DNA of 50,974 nucleotides from Deltaproteobacteria bacterium (GTDB lineage: Bacteria > Desulfobacterota > Binatia > UBA12015), in assembly GCA_016874795.1 (NCBI GenBank), contig VGTG01000018.1:1-50974 (forward strand), in the 5' to 3' direction. The position numbers and the translations under genes were made by a program. Below the pieces are notes generated by a model. It was not told where the DNA came from. It worked only from the letters and a program-made list of their open reading frames with translations, and did no database searches. The stretch's first letter is position 1. Each line of letters begins with the position of its first letter. Shown here one piece after another: positions 39,376 to 46,943 of the stretch.

Positions 39376-39594
39376 TCAGCGCGCCGCCGGCGGGCTTCTC
39401 CTGCGTCCTCGGCGCGTACACCGATCACTGAGCGCCGGCCGAGCTCGACGCTCGTCCAGCAGGAACGCGACCAGGTCCTCGATCGAGCCCCAGCGATTGA
39501 TCATGTGGCCGATCGCCCAGGCGTCCTGCAGGTAGTGGTGCGCGATCGCCTCGATGACCAGCCTCGCACGTCTCGCTCGGTCAAGTTCTTGATT
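39376..39594 (-). pseudogene. unidentified coding remnant
   Basis: The 363 bases between 39265 and 39627 contain no complete gene. A minus-strand frame directly after the clc stop reads RLVIEAIAHHYLQDAW, AIGHMINRWGS, then IEDLVAFLLDERRARP, and stops at 39376. It has a protein-like composition and a HYLQDAxxxGHM motif reminiscent of helical metal-binding proteins such as phospholipase C-like domains. There is no start codon before the Met in GHM, so it looks like a fragment. Identity is uncertain. Confidence 0.3.
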
Positions 39595-39627
39595 CGGACC
39601 GCTCCGGCGAACGCACGCTCGATGGCC

Positions 39628-40863
39628 TCAGACCCCGCGGTGGTCGCGCTGGGCGTCCGAGACGGAGGCGTCCCCCATCAGGAACTGCGCGATCGCGGTC
39701 GCCACGAACGCGGTCGCGGTGAGGCCGAGGTCGCCGCTCTGCTCGACGACGAGGAGCACGCCGGCGAGCGGGATGCGGTAGCCGGCGCCGAGGAAGCAGC
39801 CGGCGCCGAGGAGCGCCAGGCAATGTCCGGTCTCGAGACCGAGCGCGCGGTCGACGATCTCGCCGAGGAAGAGACCCTGACATGCGAGCGACGTGAACAC
39901 GCCGCCTCCTCCGCCGCCGTACACGCAGACGAGCGTTCCCGCCGCGCGGACGAGAAAGAGAATCGCGAGGAGCGGCACCGCCCTCTCGCTCGCCTGCACC
40001 CAGCTCGCCGCGATGTAGCCGGGTCCGAAGGTGATCCAGGAGCCGGACAGCTCGTGACCCGTCCACGCGAGAGCGGCGAGCAAAACCGAAGCCGCCGCGA
40101 CGTGCACCCAGATCGTCGCGCGGCGTGCCAGCGCACGGAGAGCTTCGCAGGCCGCGGCGAAGAGACGCGCGCCGATGCCGCAAAGGAGTGCGACCGCGAG
40201 CGCACCGACGACGAACCACGGGTCGACCACGGCGAGCCCCGTGACGTTCACGAGCGTCCGCGACCCGTCGAGAAGCGAGTGTACCGCGTACGACGTGCTC
40301 GCCGCGACCGCCGCCGGGATGAGCCGCGTCGCATCGACGTCGCGCCGGAACGGCACCTCGAGCCCGTACATCGTGCCGACGCCGGGCGAGGAGAAGACCG
40401 CGGCGATGCCCGCGCTCGCTCCTGCAACGACGAGCGTCCGATGCTCCTCGGCGGTGATGCCGAGCTTTCGCAGACGAGAGAGCGCTTCCGACAGCGAGCT
40501 GCCGATCATCGCGCAAGCCGATTCGAAGCCCTGCGACCCGCCCAGGCCCACCGTCGCGATCGCCGCGAGGATCCGCCCGGGGAGCTGCTCGATCGGGATC
40601 TTCCCGTCCGCGTGGTACCGCGAGATGAAGAGCTCCGACGTCGAAGGCCGGAGCGTGCGCGTCACGTACTTCGCGGCGAGCACGGCGAGCGGTAGCGCCG
40701 CGAGGCACGCGAGCGCGGGCCATCCGCCCGGGAGACGTCCGAGCGCGTCGAGCGCCTTCCCCTCGACACCGGCCATCAGCGCGGCGACGCACGCTCCCGC
40801 GACCGCTCCGATCGCCGCCGGCGTGGCGACGTCGAGCACGAGCCGACGCGACGAAAGCCCCAC
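39628..40863 (-). CDS. ClC-family chloride channel/transporter
   Basis: This 411-residue membrane protein has the ClC fold: VGLGGSQGFESACAMIGSSLSEALSR (variant of the GxGxP/GREGP selectivity regions), VVAGASAGIAAVFSSPGVGTMYGLEV, and VYGGGGGGVFTSLACQG with GYRIPLAGVLLVVEQSG. There is no CBS domain. It probably moves chloride or another halide/anion, with or without proton coupling. GTG at 40863 has AAGGGGAGGGG upstream. A decayed partial duplicate lies at 38215-38550 across the HEPN module. Confidence 0.88.
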   Translation of the reverse strand: MGLSSRRLVLDVATPAAIGAVAGACVAALMAGVEGKALDALGRLPGGWPALACLAALPLAVLAAKYVTRTLRPSTSELFISRYHADGKIPIEQLPGRILAAIATVGLGGSQGFESACAMIGSSLSEALSRLRKLGITAEEHRTLVVAGASAGIAAVFSSPGVGTMYGLEVPFRRDVDATRLIPAAVAASTSYAVHSLLDGSRTLVNVTGLAVVDPWFVVGALAVALLCGIGARLFAAACEALRALARRATIWVHVAAASVLLAALAWTGHELSGSWITFGPGYIAASWVQASERAVPLLAILFLVRAAGTLVCVYGGGGGGVFTSLACQGLFLGEIVDRALGLETGHCLALLGAGCFLGAGYRIPLAGVLLVVEQSGDLGLTATAFVATAIAQFLMGDASVSDAQRDHRGV

Positions 40864-40901
40864 CCGATCCCCTCCCCTTCGCGCCGTCGAGCCCGGCCGC
40901 G

Positions 40902-41960
40902 TCAGAGACGGAACAGCTTCTTCGCGTTGTCGCCGAGGATCTTCCGCTTCGTTCCGTCGGAGAGGTCGCCGCGCTCCGCGATCAGCTTGACGGTGTCCGG
41001 GAACGCGCAGTCCCAGTGGTAGTAGTCCGAGGCGTAGACGATGCGGTCGTCGCCGCAGAGCTTCACGACTTCCGGGATCATCGGCTCGTCCGGGTCGCAC
41101 GAGATGAAGCAATTCGAGTGGAAGTACTCGCTCGGCTTCCGGTCGATGTGCGGCGCCTGCTCCGGCATCTTCTCCCAGTGCTCGTCGAGGCGCCACAGCC
41201 AGAACGGCAGCCAGCCGCAGCCCGACTCCATGAACGCGACGCGCAGCTTCGGGAAGCGCGCAAGCACGCCGCCGACACAGAAGGCGTCGAGCGCGATCAT
41301 GTTGCCGACGGGATGCGTGATCGCGTGCACCTCGAGCCGCGTGTCGAACCGATCGACGCAGACGGGATACTGATCGGGCGCCTGGCCGCCGCCGTGCACG
41401 CAGACGGGAACGTCGAGCCGCTCCGCCTCCGCCCAGACGACGTCGAAGTCCGGGTGGTCGAGGTTCTTCTCGCGGACGTGCTGCGTAGAGACCATTCCCT
41501 TCAAGCCGAGCTCGTCGACGGCACGGCGCAGCTCGGCGGCGGCCCGCGGCGGATCGATCATCGGCAGCTTCGCGACGGCGAAGACGCGGCCGTCCGCTTC
41601 CCTTCCGAACGCGGCCTTCGAGTCGTTCGCGGCGCGGCTCAAGGCCTCCGCGAAGTCCGCGTCGAGCATCGCCCACTCCTCGCCCGCGCCGCCCGGGAAG
41701 GTGACCGTGACGTCGATGCCCTCGAGGTCCATGTCCTCGAGCCGGAGCTTCGGATCGTTCATGCCGGGGCGGACGTCGAACTTGTCGCCCTTCCGCGCCG
41801 TGCCCCCACCCGGAATCTTCAGCCGCCCGTAGTGCGCGCGGCACTTCTCGCGGAACGCGGCGAGCGTCGGCTTGAAGCGCTCGGGGACTCGATCCTGCCA
41901 GTCCGCGCGCTCGCCGCCGTGCCCGTCGGCATCGATCACCTGGTATCCGAACTTCCCCAT
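40902..41960 (-). CDS. metal-dependent amidohydrolase (amidohydrolase_2/ACMSD type)
   Basis: This 352-residue amidohydrolase is paralogous to the gene at 34615. It has VIDADGHGGERADW, RPGMNDPKLRLEDMDLEGID, KLPMIDPPRAAAEL, CVHGGGQAPDQ, EVHAITHPVGNMIALD and YASDYYHWDCAFPDTV. The family hydrolyses or decarboxylates cyclic acids with one divalent metal. The ATG at 41960 has GGAGG upstream. It follows the double-hotdog MaoC gene on the same strand and could belong to the ChsH-like operon. The substrate is unknown. Confidence 0.87.
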   Translation of the reverse strand: MGKFGYQVIDADGHGGERADWQDRVPERFKPTLAAFREKCRAHYGRLKIPGGGTARKGDKFDVRPGMNDPKLRLEDMDLEGIDVTVTFPGGAGEEWAMLDADFAEALSRAANDSKAAFGREADGRVFAVAKLPMIDPPRAAAELRRAVDELGLKGMVSTQHVREKNLDHPDFDVVWAEAERLDVPVCVHGGGQAPDQYPVCVDRFDTRLEVHAITHPVGNMIALDAFCVGGVLARFPKLRVAFMESGCGWLPFWLWRLDEHWEKMPEQAPHIDRKPSEYFHSNCFISCDPDEPMIPEVVKLCGDDRIVYASDYYHWDCAFPDTVKLIAERGDLSDGTKRKILGDNAKKLFRL

Positions 41961-42036
41961 GCGTGGACCTCCGTCGCCTCGCGCCGGCGGCCATCTTCTT
42001 CTGCGAAGCGCCCCGACGCAACGCACGGCGCCCCGG

Positions 42037-42915
42037 CTACGCTGCGGCCGCCTCACCCGGCCGAAGGGCGCTCGCCGTTCCGATCAGGACGCGCGTGGCG
42101 TCGTCCTTCTCGACCCACACCTCGCAGTGCACGCGCTCGTGGACGCCCTCGGGCTCGATCCGCGCGATCCGCGCGCGCGCGGTCAACGCGTCGTTCTCCC
42201 AGACGACGTTCGTCAGCTTCAGCGACATGCGTCCGCCCGCGAGGAATCCGCGGCCGAAGCGATCGGTCATCACCCGGGCCGCGAAGCAGGTCGTCATCAT
42301 TCCCTGCACGACGATGCCCGGGAAGCCGAGCTTCTGCGCCTCCGCCGCGTCCGTGTGGTAGTTCCGGCCCGGTCCCGAGAACATCCAGCAGCGCCGCGCG
42401 TCGATCGTCTTCCGCACGGGAGCGAGATCCTCGCCCGTCGCCGTGGGAAACGGCGGCCGCGGCTCCTTCTTCTTCGCGGTGCCCGCGTCGACGACGAAGC
42501 CGTCGCTCGCCTTCTGGCTCGTCGCGAGAAAGGACTGATGCGTACGGCCGCGCACGAAGAGCCGCCCGTCGTCCGCGGCGACCACGTCCGTCTCGTTGAC
42601 GACGTAGTCGCGGCCGCGCTTGTGGTAGCGGTCGACGATCGTCGAGCGCGTGCGGATCTGCGTGCCGACGGGGATCGCTTCGAACATCTCCCAGTCCTGC
42701 TGCGCGTGCAGGTTGCCGATCAGGTTGTGCAGGTACCACTCGCCGAGGAAGCGGTAGCACTCGGAGTGATGGAGGAGCGGCGGCGCGACCTCGCGGTAGA
42801 GCGGCGAGTGGTCGTCGAGCGCGTCCTCGTAGAAGTCGACCACCTCGCGCGTCGCCGTGTAGGTGCTGCTGCCGCAGTGATGGCCGACGCGGGCCGGCTT
42901 TCCATGCAGGTTCAT
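42037..42915 (-). CDS. double-hotdog MaoC/FAS1-like dehydratase-family protein
   Basis: This 292-residue protein has two hotdog domains. The N-domain holds YEDALDDHSPLY and APPLLHHSECYRFLGEW. The C-domain holds YHTDAAEAQKLGFPGIVVQGMMT, where the usual MaoC catalytic VVHG has become VVQG. The His-to-Gln change suggests the C-domain no longer hydrates, leaving catalysis, if any, to the N-domain. The ATG at 42915 has AAGGAG upstream. It lies 23 bases after the ChsH1-like MaoC gene in the putative side-chain operon. CoA-ester binding is likely; the reaction is unknown. Confidence 0.75.
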   Translation of the reverse strand: MNLHGKPARVGHHCGSSTYTATREVVDFYEDALDDHSPLYREVAPPLLHHSECYRFLGEWYLHNLIGNLHAQQDWEMFEAIPVGTQIRTRSTIVDRYHKRGRDYVVNETDVVAADDGRLFVRGRTHQSFLATSQKASDGFVVDAGTAKKKEPRPPFPTATGEDLAPVRKTIDARRCWMFSGPGRNYHTDAAEAQKLGFPGIVVQGMMTTCFAARVMTDRFGRGFLAGGRMSLKLTNVVWENDALTARARIARIEPEGVHERVHCEVWVEKDDATRVLIGTASALRPGEAAAA

Positions 42916-42938
42916 GAGCGCTCCTTGGGGTACTGGCT

Positions 42939-43370
42939 TTAGCGCGCCGTCGGGAGTGCGATTCGGACGGTGCCGACCACGTGATTCCCGAGTCGGTTCG
43001 TACCCTGGATCGCGAGGTCGATCACGCCGCCGTCGTCCGATTTCGCTCGTACCTTGCCCGCCAGCTTCATCGTGTCGCCCGGATAGTTCGGGACGCCCAG
43101 GCGAATGCTGACGCTCTTGAACAGGGCCTCCGGCCCGGCCCAATCGCTGACGTAGCGCCCGACGATGCCATTCGTCGTCAGGATGTTCATGAAGATGCCC
43201 TTCGCACCGCGCGACTTCGCGAGCTCGACGTCGTGGTGCACGTCCTGGTAGTCGCGCGAAGCGATCGCGGTCGAGATGACGAGCGTCGGCGTGATGTCGA
43301 TCGAGAGCTCGGGAAGCTCGTCCCCGACCTTCACGTCGTCGAAGCGGCGCGTCGCTGCGAGCGAGCCCAT
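42939..43370 (-). CDS. MaoC-like enoyl-CoA hydratase subunit (ChsH1-like)
   Basis: This 143-residue single-hotdog MaoC protein has FDDVKVGDELPELSIDITPTLVISTAIASRDYQDVHHDVELAKSRGAKG. It includes the hydratase Asp and His (RDYQDVHHD) and MNILTTNGIVGRYVSDWAG. ChsH1 of mycobacteria is a similar small MaoC protein that works with the MaoC-DUF35 protein ChsH2 to hydrate the 3-carbon steroid side chain. Here a ChsH2-like gene is two genes upstream and a ChsE1-like dehydrogenase is immediately upstream (1-base gap). The assignment rests on family plus context. Confidence 0.78.
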   Translation of the reverse strand: MGSLAATRRFDDVKVGDELPELSIDITPTLVISTAIASRDYQDVHHDVELAKSRGAKGIFMNILTTNGIVGRYVSDWAGPEALFKSVSIRLGVPNYPGDTMKLAGKVRAKSDDGGVIDLAIQGTNRLGNHVVGTVRIALPTAR

Positions 43371-43371
43371 C

Positions 43372-44493
43372 TCACTCCCCCTGCACGAGCATCGCACCCA
43401 GCCGCGCGAGGTGCGGGCTCGCTCCGCCGAGCGCATACTCGTTCTGCTTCGCCCACAAGAAGAAGCGGTGGATCGGATACTCCAGGTCCGCGCCGATTCC
43501 GCCGTGGAGATGCTGCGCGGCGTGCGCGACGCGATGTCCGGCGCGGCACGCCCACCACTTCGCGACCTCCACCGCGCGAGCCGCGTCGCGCTCCTCCGCG
43601 ACCGCCCATACCGCCTGGTACAGCGTCGAGCGAATCGCTTCGACGTCGATGAACGCGTCGGCAGCGCGCATCTGCACCGCCTGGAACGTTCCGATCGCGC
43701 GGTCGAACTGCTTTCGCTCGGAGACGTAGGCCGCGGTGCGCCGCAGCGCGCCGTCCGCGATGCCGAGCTGCAGCGCGCAAATAGCGACGAGGCCGCGCGT
43801 CTCGATCCAGCGCGCGATCCCGGCGCCGGCACGCGGATCGCCGAGCACGTCGTCGTCTCCGACCTGCACGCCGCGGAGCGCGAGTCCGAACTGCGGCTCG
43901 CCGTTCGTCGTGGTCTCGCGTGAGAGGCCGACGCCCGTCGCCTTCGGATCGACGAGGAACACCGCGACCGCGCCGTCGTCCGCCTGCGCAGGAACGACGA
44001 TCCGCGCCGCGCGGTCCGCCGCGGGAACGCAGGCCTTCTCGCCGTCGAGCACCCAGCCGGAGCCGCTGCGGCGCGCTGTCGTTCGGGGACGGCTCGGATC
44101 GGTCCCGCCGATCTCCGTCAGGGCTGCCGTCAAGAACAGCTCTCCCGAGACGACGTCCGGGAGGAAGGCTCGCTTCTGCGCCGGGCTGCCGAACTCGGCG
44201 ATCGGCAGCGCTCCGAGGACGAGCGTCGGCAGGAGCGGGAGTGGTGCGATGCGGCGCCCCGCCTCCTCGCAGACGAGACAGAGCTCGAGCAATCCGAACC
44301 CGCCGCCGCCGTGCTCCTCGGGCAGAGCGACGCCGAGCAGGCTCGCACGCGCGAGGTCGCGCCAGAGGTCGAGGTCGTACCACTCCGGGTCCGCGGCGAG
44401 CTGCTTCACGCGCTCGTCGGTCGCGCGGTCCTCGAGGATGCTCCGCGCGAGGTCGCGGATCGCGTTCTGGTCCTCTGTGAGGGAAAAGTCCAT
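43372..44493 (-). CDS. acyl-CoA dehydrogenase (FadE28/ChsE1-like)
   Basis: This 373-residue acyl-CoA dehydrogenase has FSLTEDQNAIRDLARSIL and a middle domain in which the usual SEP-GSD motif is replaced by LTEIGGTDPSRPRTTA, as in FadE28/ChsE1. The C-domain has VSERKQFDRAIGTFQAVQMR, QHLHGGIGADLEYPIHRFFLW and GGASPHLARLGAML, which closely recalls the FadE28 C-terminus. ChsE1 pairs with a FERG-type ChsE2 to dehydrogenate the 3-carbon side chain CoA ester. A ChsE2-type partner may be the gene at 28014 or 11619. Confidence 0.85.
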   Translation of the reverse strand: MDFSLTEDQNAIRDLARSILEDRATDERVKQLAADPEWYDLDLWRDLARASLLGVALPEEHGGGGFGLLELCLVCEEAGRRIAPLPLLPTLVLGALPIAEFGSPAQKRAFLPDVVSGELFLTAALTEIGGTDPSRPRTTARRSGSGWVLDGEKACVPAADRAARIVVPAQADDGAVAVFLVDPKATGVGLSRETTTNGEPQFGLALRGVQVGDDDVLGDPRAGAGIARWIETRGLVAICALQLGIADGALRRTAAYVSERKQFDRAIGTFQAVQMRAADAFIDVEAIRSTLYQAVWAVAEERDAARAVEVAKWWACRAGHRVAHAAQHLHGGIGADLEYPIHRFFLWAKQNEYALGGASPHLARLGAMLVQGE

Positions 44494-44521
44494 CGATCTC
44501 TCTGCTTCCTGCGGCTTCCGG

Positions 44522-45517
44522 CTACTTCGCTACGGGACGGAACTGATGCAGCGTCAAGTCGTCGTCACAGGCGACGAATTCGCACTGTACCTCCATGCCG
44601 ATCGCGATGTCGTCCTTGGGGATGCCGATCACGTTCGAGACGATCCGCACGCCCTCGTCGAGCTCGACGAGCGCGATCGGATTCGGATAGTCGAACGCGG
44701 GAATCGGCGGGTAGTGCATCACGACGAAGCTGTAGATGCGCCCGCGGCCCTTCGAAAGGGTCGTGTCCCACTCGAGCGAGTTGCAGTGCGGGCACATCGG
44801 CTCCGGCGGATGGCGGAGCTTGCCGCAGGAGCGGCACTTCTGGATGAGGAGCTTGCCCTCCTTCAGGGCGGCCCAGAAGTGCTCGGTGTCGCGCGTCATG
44901 CCGGGGCGGGGACGCGGCGGGCGCGGTCTTGAAGGGTCCTTGGACGCGTCCTTCGGAGCTTCCTTCGGAGCTTCCTTCGGCGCGTCGCCCTTCGCGGGGG
45001 GCTTGAAGCGGAAGAGGCGGAACCGCATCGTCCCGACCGTCTCGCCCCTCTGGTCGCGGAACGTGTGGAGCTGCGAGATGAAATGTCCCTGTCCGAGCGC
45101 CGTCTTCTTCTCGTCGGAGATGCTGTCGATGACGACGCTGTGCGTGAGAAGATCGCCGGGCCGCAGGTAGCGCGCGTACTCCTGATCGCAATTGACGGCG
45201 ACGATCGAGGTGTAGCCGCGGGAGTCGAAGACGCCCCAGAGCTCCTTCTGCACGTCGGCGCCCTTCGTCGGCGGCGGCTTCAAGCCGCGCATCGTCCAGG
45301 CTTGGAGCATCGTCGGCGGGGCGACGATGCCGCCGTGCACCGACCCCTCCGCTGCCTGCGGATCGGTGTAGACGGGATTCGCGTCGCTCATCGCGTCGCA
45401 CCAGTGGCGGATCATCGGGATGTTCACGGGATCCCGCGCGACGAACGGCTCGCCCAGCTCGCGGCCCTCGAACTGCTTCAGGCGCGCCTGGAACTCGGTC
45501 GGATCGTCCTGGGACAC
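44522..45517 (-). CDS. MaoC-DUF35 fusion protein (ChsH2-like)
   Basis: This 331-residue protein has an N-terminal hotdog MaoC domain (residues about 10-160: WCDAMSDANPVYTD, GGIVAPPTMLQAW), a repetitive Lys/Glu/Ala/Pro linker (KEAPKEAPKDASKD and a Pro-Arg stretch), and a C-terminal DUF35 zinc ribbon/OB domain (CRSCGKLRHPPEPMCPHC). This is the ChsH2 layout. The hydratase half works with ChsH1, and the DUF35 half recruits an Ltp-type aldolase. GTG at 45517 is preferred because GGAGG lies eight bases upstream; the TTG at 45538 is an alternative. It is the first gene of the operon. Confidence 0.82.
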   Translation of the reverse strand: MSQDDPTEFQARLKQFEGRELGEPFVARDPVNIPMIRHWCDAMSDANPVYTDPQAAEGSVHGGIVAPPTMLQAWTMRGLKPPPTKGADVQKELWGVFDSRGYTSIVAVNCDQEYARYLRPGDLLTHSVVIDSISDEKKTALGQGHFISQLHTFRDQRGETVGTMRFRLFRFKPPAKGDAPKEAPKEAPKDASKDPSRPRPPRPRPGMTRDTEHFWAALKEGKLLIQKCRSCGKLRHPPEPMCPHCNSLEWDTTLSKGRGRIYSFVVMHYPPIPAFDYPNPIALVELDEGVRIVSNVIGIPKDDIAIGMEVQCEFVACDDDLTLHQFRPVAK

Positions 45518-45549
45518 GGTGCTCGCCTCCTGGGTCAACGGACTCCGAC

Positions 45550-45578
45550 GTTAAAGCGAACGCGCCACGGCGGTTCAA
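45550..45578 (-). promoter_or_regulatory. putative promoter of the ChsH2-like operon
   Basis: Minus strand: TTGAAC (45573-45578), 17-base spacer, TTTAAC (45550-45555). The predicted transcription start is near 45543, giving a leader of about 26 bases before the GTG at 45517 with its GGAGG site. It lies in the 95-base gap shared with the divergent MFS gene. Confidence 0.5.
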
Positions 45579-45612
45579 CGGGGCTGCCGATCCTGCCGAT
45601 AGGGAGGTTGCG

Positions 45613-46926
45613 ATGACGGCCACCGTACCGCCCGCGCGCACCGCGCCGACGATGACCCTGTCGCCGCTCGGCATCTTCGCCGGCATGTCCGGCAACCTGA
45701 TGGAGTGGTACGACTTCGCGCTCTACGGCGTGATGGCGACGACTCTCGGGGAGCTCTTCTTCCCGCACGGGAGCCGCCTTGCCGCGCTGCTTTCGGTCTT
45801 CGGCGTGTTCGCCGCCGGCTACGTGATGCGCCTCCTCGGCGGCGCATTGTTCGGGCATGTCGGCGACCGGCTCGGACGAAGGCGCGCTCTCCTCGTCTCG
45901 GCGGTCGCGATGGCGGTCGCGACGACCCTCGTCGGCTGCCTCCCGACCTACGCGGCGATCGGCGTGGCGGCACCGGTCCTGTTCACGCTCTTGCGGCTCG
46001 TGCAGGGCCTCTCCGTCGGCGGCGAGTTCACGACGTCGATCACGTATCTCATCGAGCACGCGCCGCCGTCGCGACGCGCGTTGCAGGGCAGCTTCGCCGG
46101 TCTCACGGCGGGACTCGGGATCCTGCTCGGCTCGGCGATCGCGAACGCGCTCTTCGCCCTGTTCACGACGGAGGAGATCCTCGAGTGGGCGTGGCGCCTG
46201 CCGTTTCTTCTCTCGGTGCCTCTCGGGCTGTGTCTCGCGATTCTGCGCTCCACGCTTCCGGAGGACGGGCCCGCCGAAGCAGCGAGCGCGAGAGCGGGAG
46301 CAGAAGCGGAAGCGCCCTCTTCGCCCGTCTGGCGCGTGCTCCGCGAGCATCCCGGCGAGGTCGTGCGCGGTGCGCTCCTCGGCTTCGGGCCGAACGCCTC
46401 GTTCTACGCGATCGCGGTCTTCCTCGCCTCGTTCCTCGCGACGGAGCACATCCTTCCCGAGACGTCCGCCCTGAGCCTCGAGACGGCTTCGATCGCGTGG
46501 ATGGTCGTCCTGACACCGATCGCGGGCGCGCTCGCGGACCGGATCGGGAGACGGAAGATGGTCCTGACCGGCGTCGTGGGCTGCGGGCTTCTCGGAGTGC
46601 CGCTCTTCGCGCTGCTGCACGGCTCGACCGCCGTCGGCGATCTCTGGGCGGAGCTTCTCTTCGCGACGTTCGTCGTCGCCGCGCTGCCGCCGTACCAGGT
46701 GTGGCTCGCGGAGCGCTTCCCGCGCGATCTCCGCGCGAGCGGACTCGGCCTCGCGTACAACGGCGCCGCCGGGATCCTCGGCGGGACGACGCCGCTCGTG
46801 TGCGCAACGCTCGCGGACGCGACCGGCAGCGAGCTCGCGCCGGGGGCGTACGTCGCGTTCGCGTGCCTCGTGAGCCTCGTCGTCGCTCTCCGCACGCCCG
46901 AGACGGGCGGCGACCATCTCGCCTGA
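45613..46926 (+). CDS. MHS-family MFS transporter
   Basis: This 437-residue protein has about twelve transmembrane segments. It starts with the MHS signature GNLMEWYDFALYGVMA and has GHVGDRLGRRRALL, RLVQGLSVGGEFTTSITYLIEHAP and LADRIGRRKMVLTG. The MHS group (ProP, ShiA, citrate and dicarboxylate carriers) performs proton symport of small organic acids or osmolytes across the inner membrane. The ATG at 45613 follows GGGAGG. It is divergent from the ChsH2-like operon, so it might import a substrate of that pathway, which is inference. Confidence 0.9.
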   Translation: MTATVPPARTAPTMTLSPLGIFAGMSGNLMEWYDFALYGVMATTLGELFFPHGSRLAALLSVFGVFAAGYVMRLLGGALFGHVGDRLGRRRALLVSAVAMAVATTLVGCLPTYAAIGVAAPVLFTLLRLVQGLSVGGEFTTSITYLIEHAPPSRRALQGSFAGLTAGLGILLGSAIANALFALFTTEEILEWAWRLPFLLSVPLGLCLAILRSTLPEDGPAEAASARAGAEAEAPSSPVWRVLREHPGEVVRGALLGFGPNASFYAIAVFLASFLATEHILPETSALSLETASIAWMVVLTPIAGALADRIGRRKMVLTGVVGCGLLGVPLFALLHGSTAVGDLWAELLFATFVVAALPPYQVWLAERFPRDLRASGLGLAYNGAAGILGGTTPLVCATLADATGSELAPGAYVAFACLVSLVVALRTPETGGDHLA

Positions 46927-46943
46927 CGAAGCACCAGCTGCCC

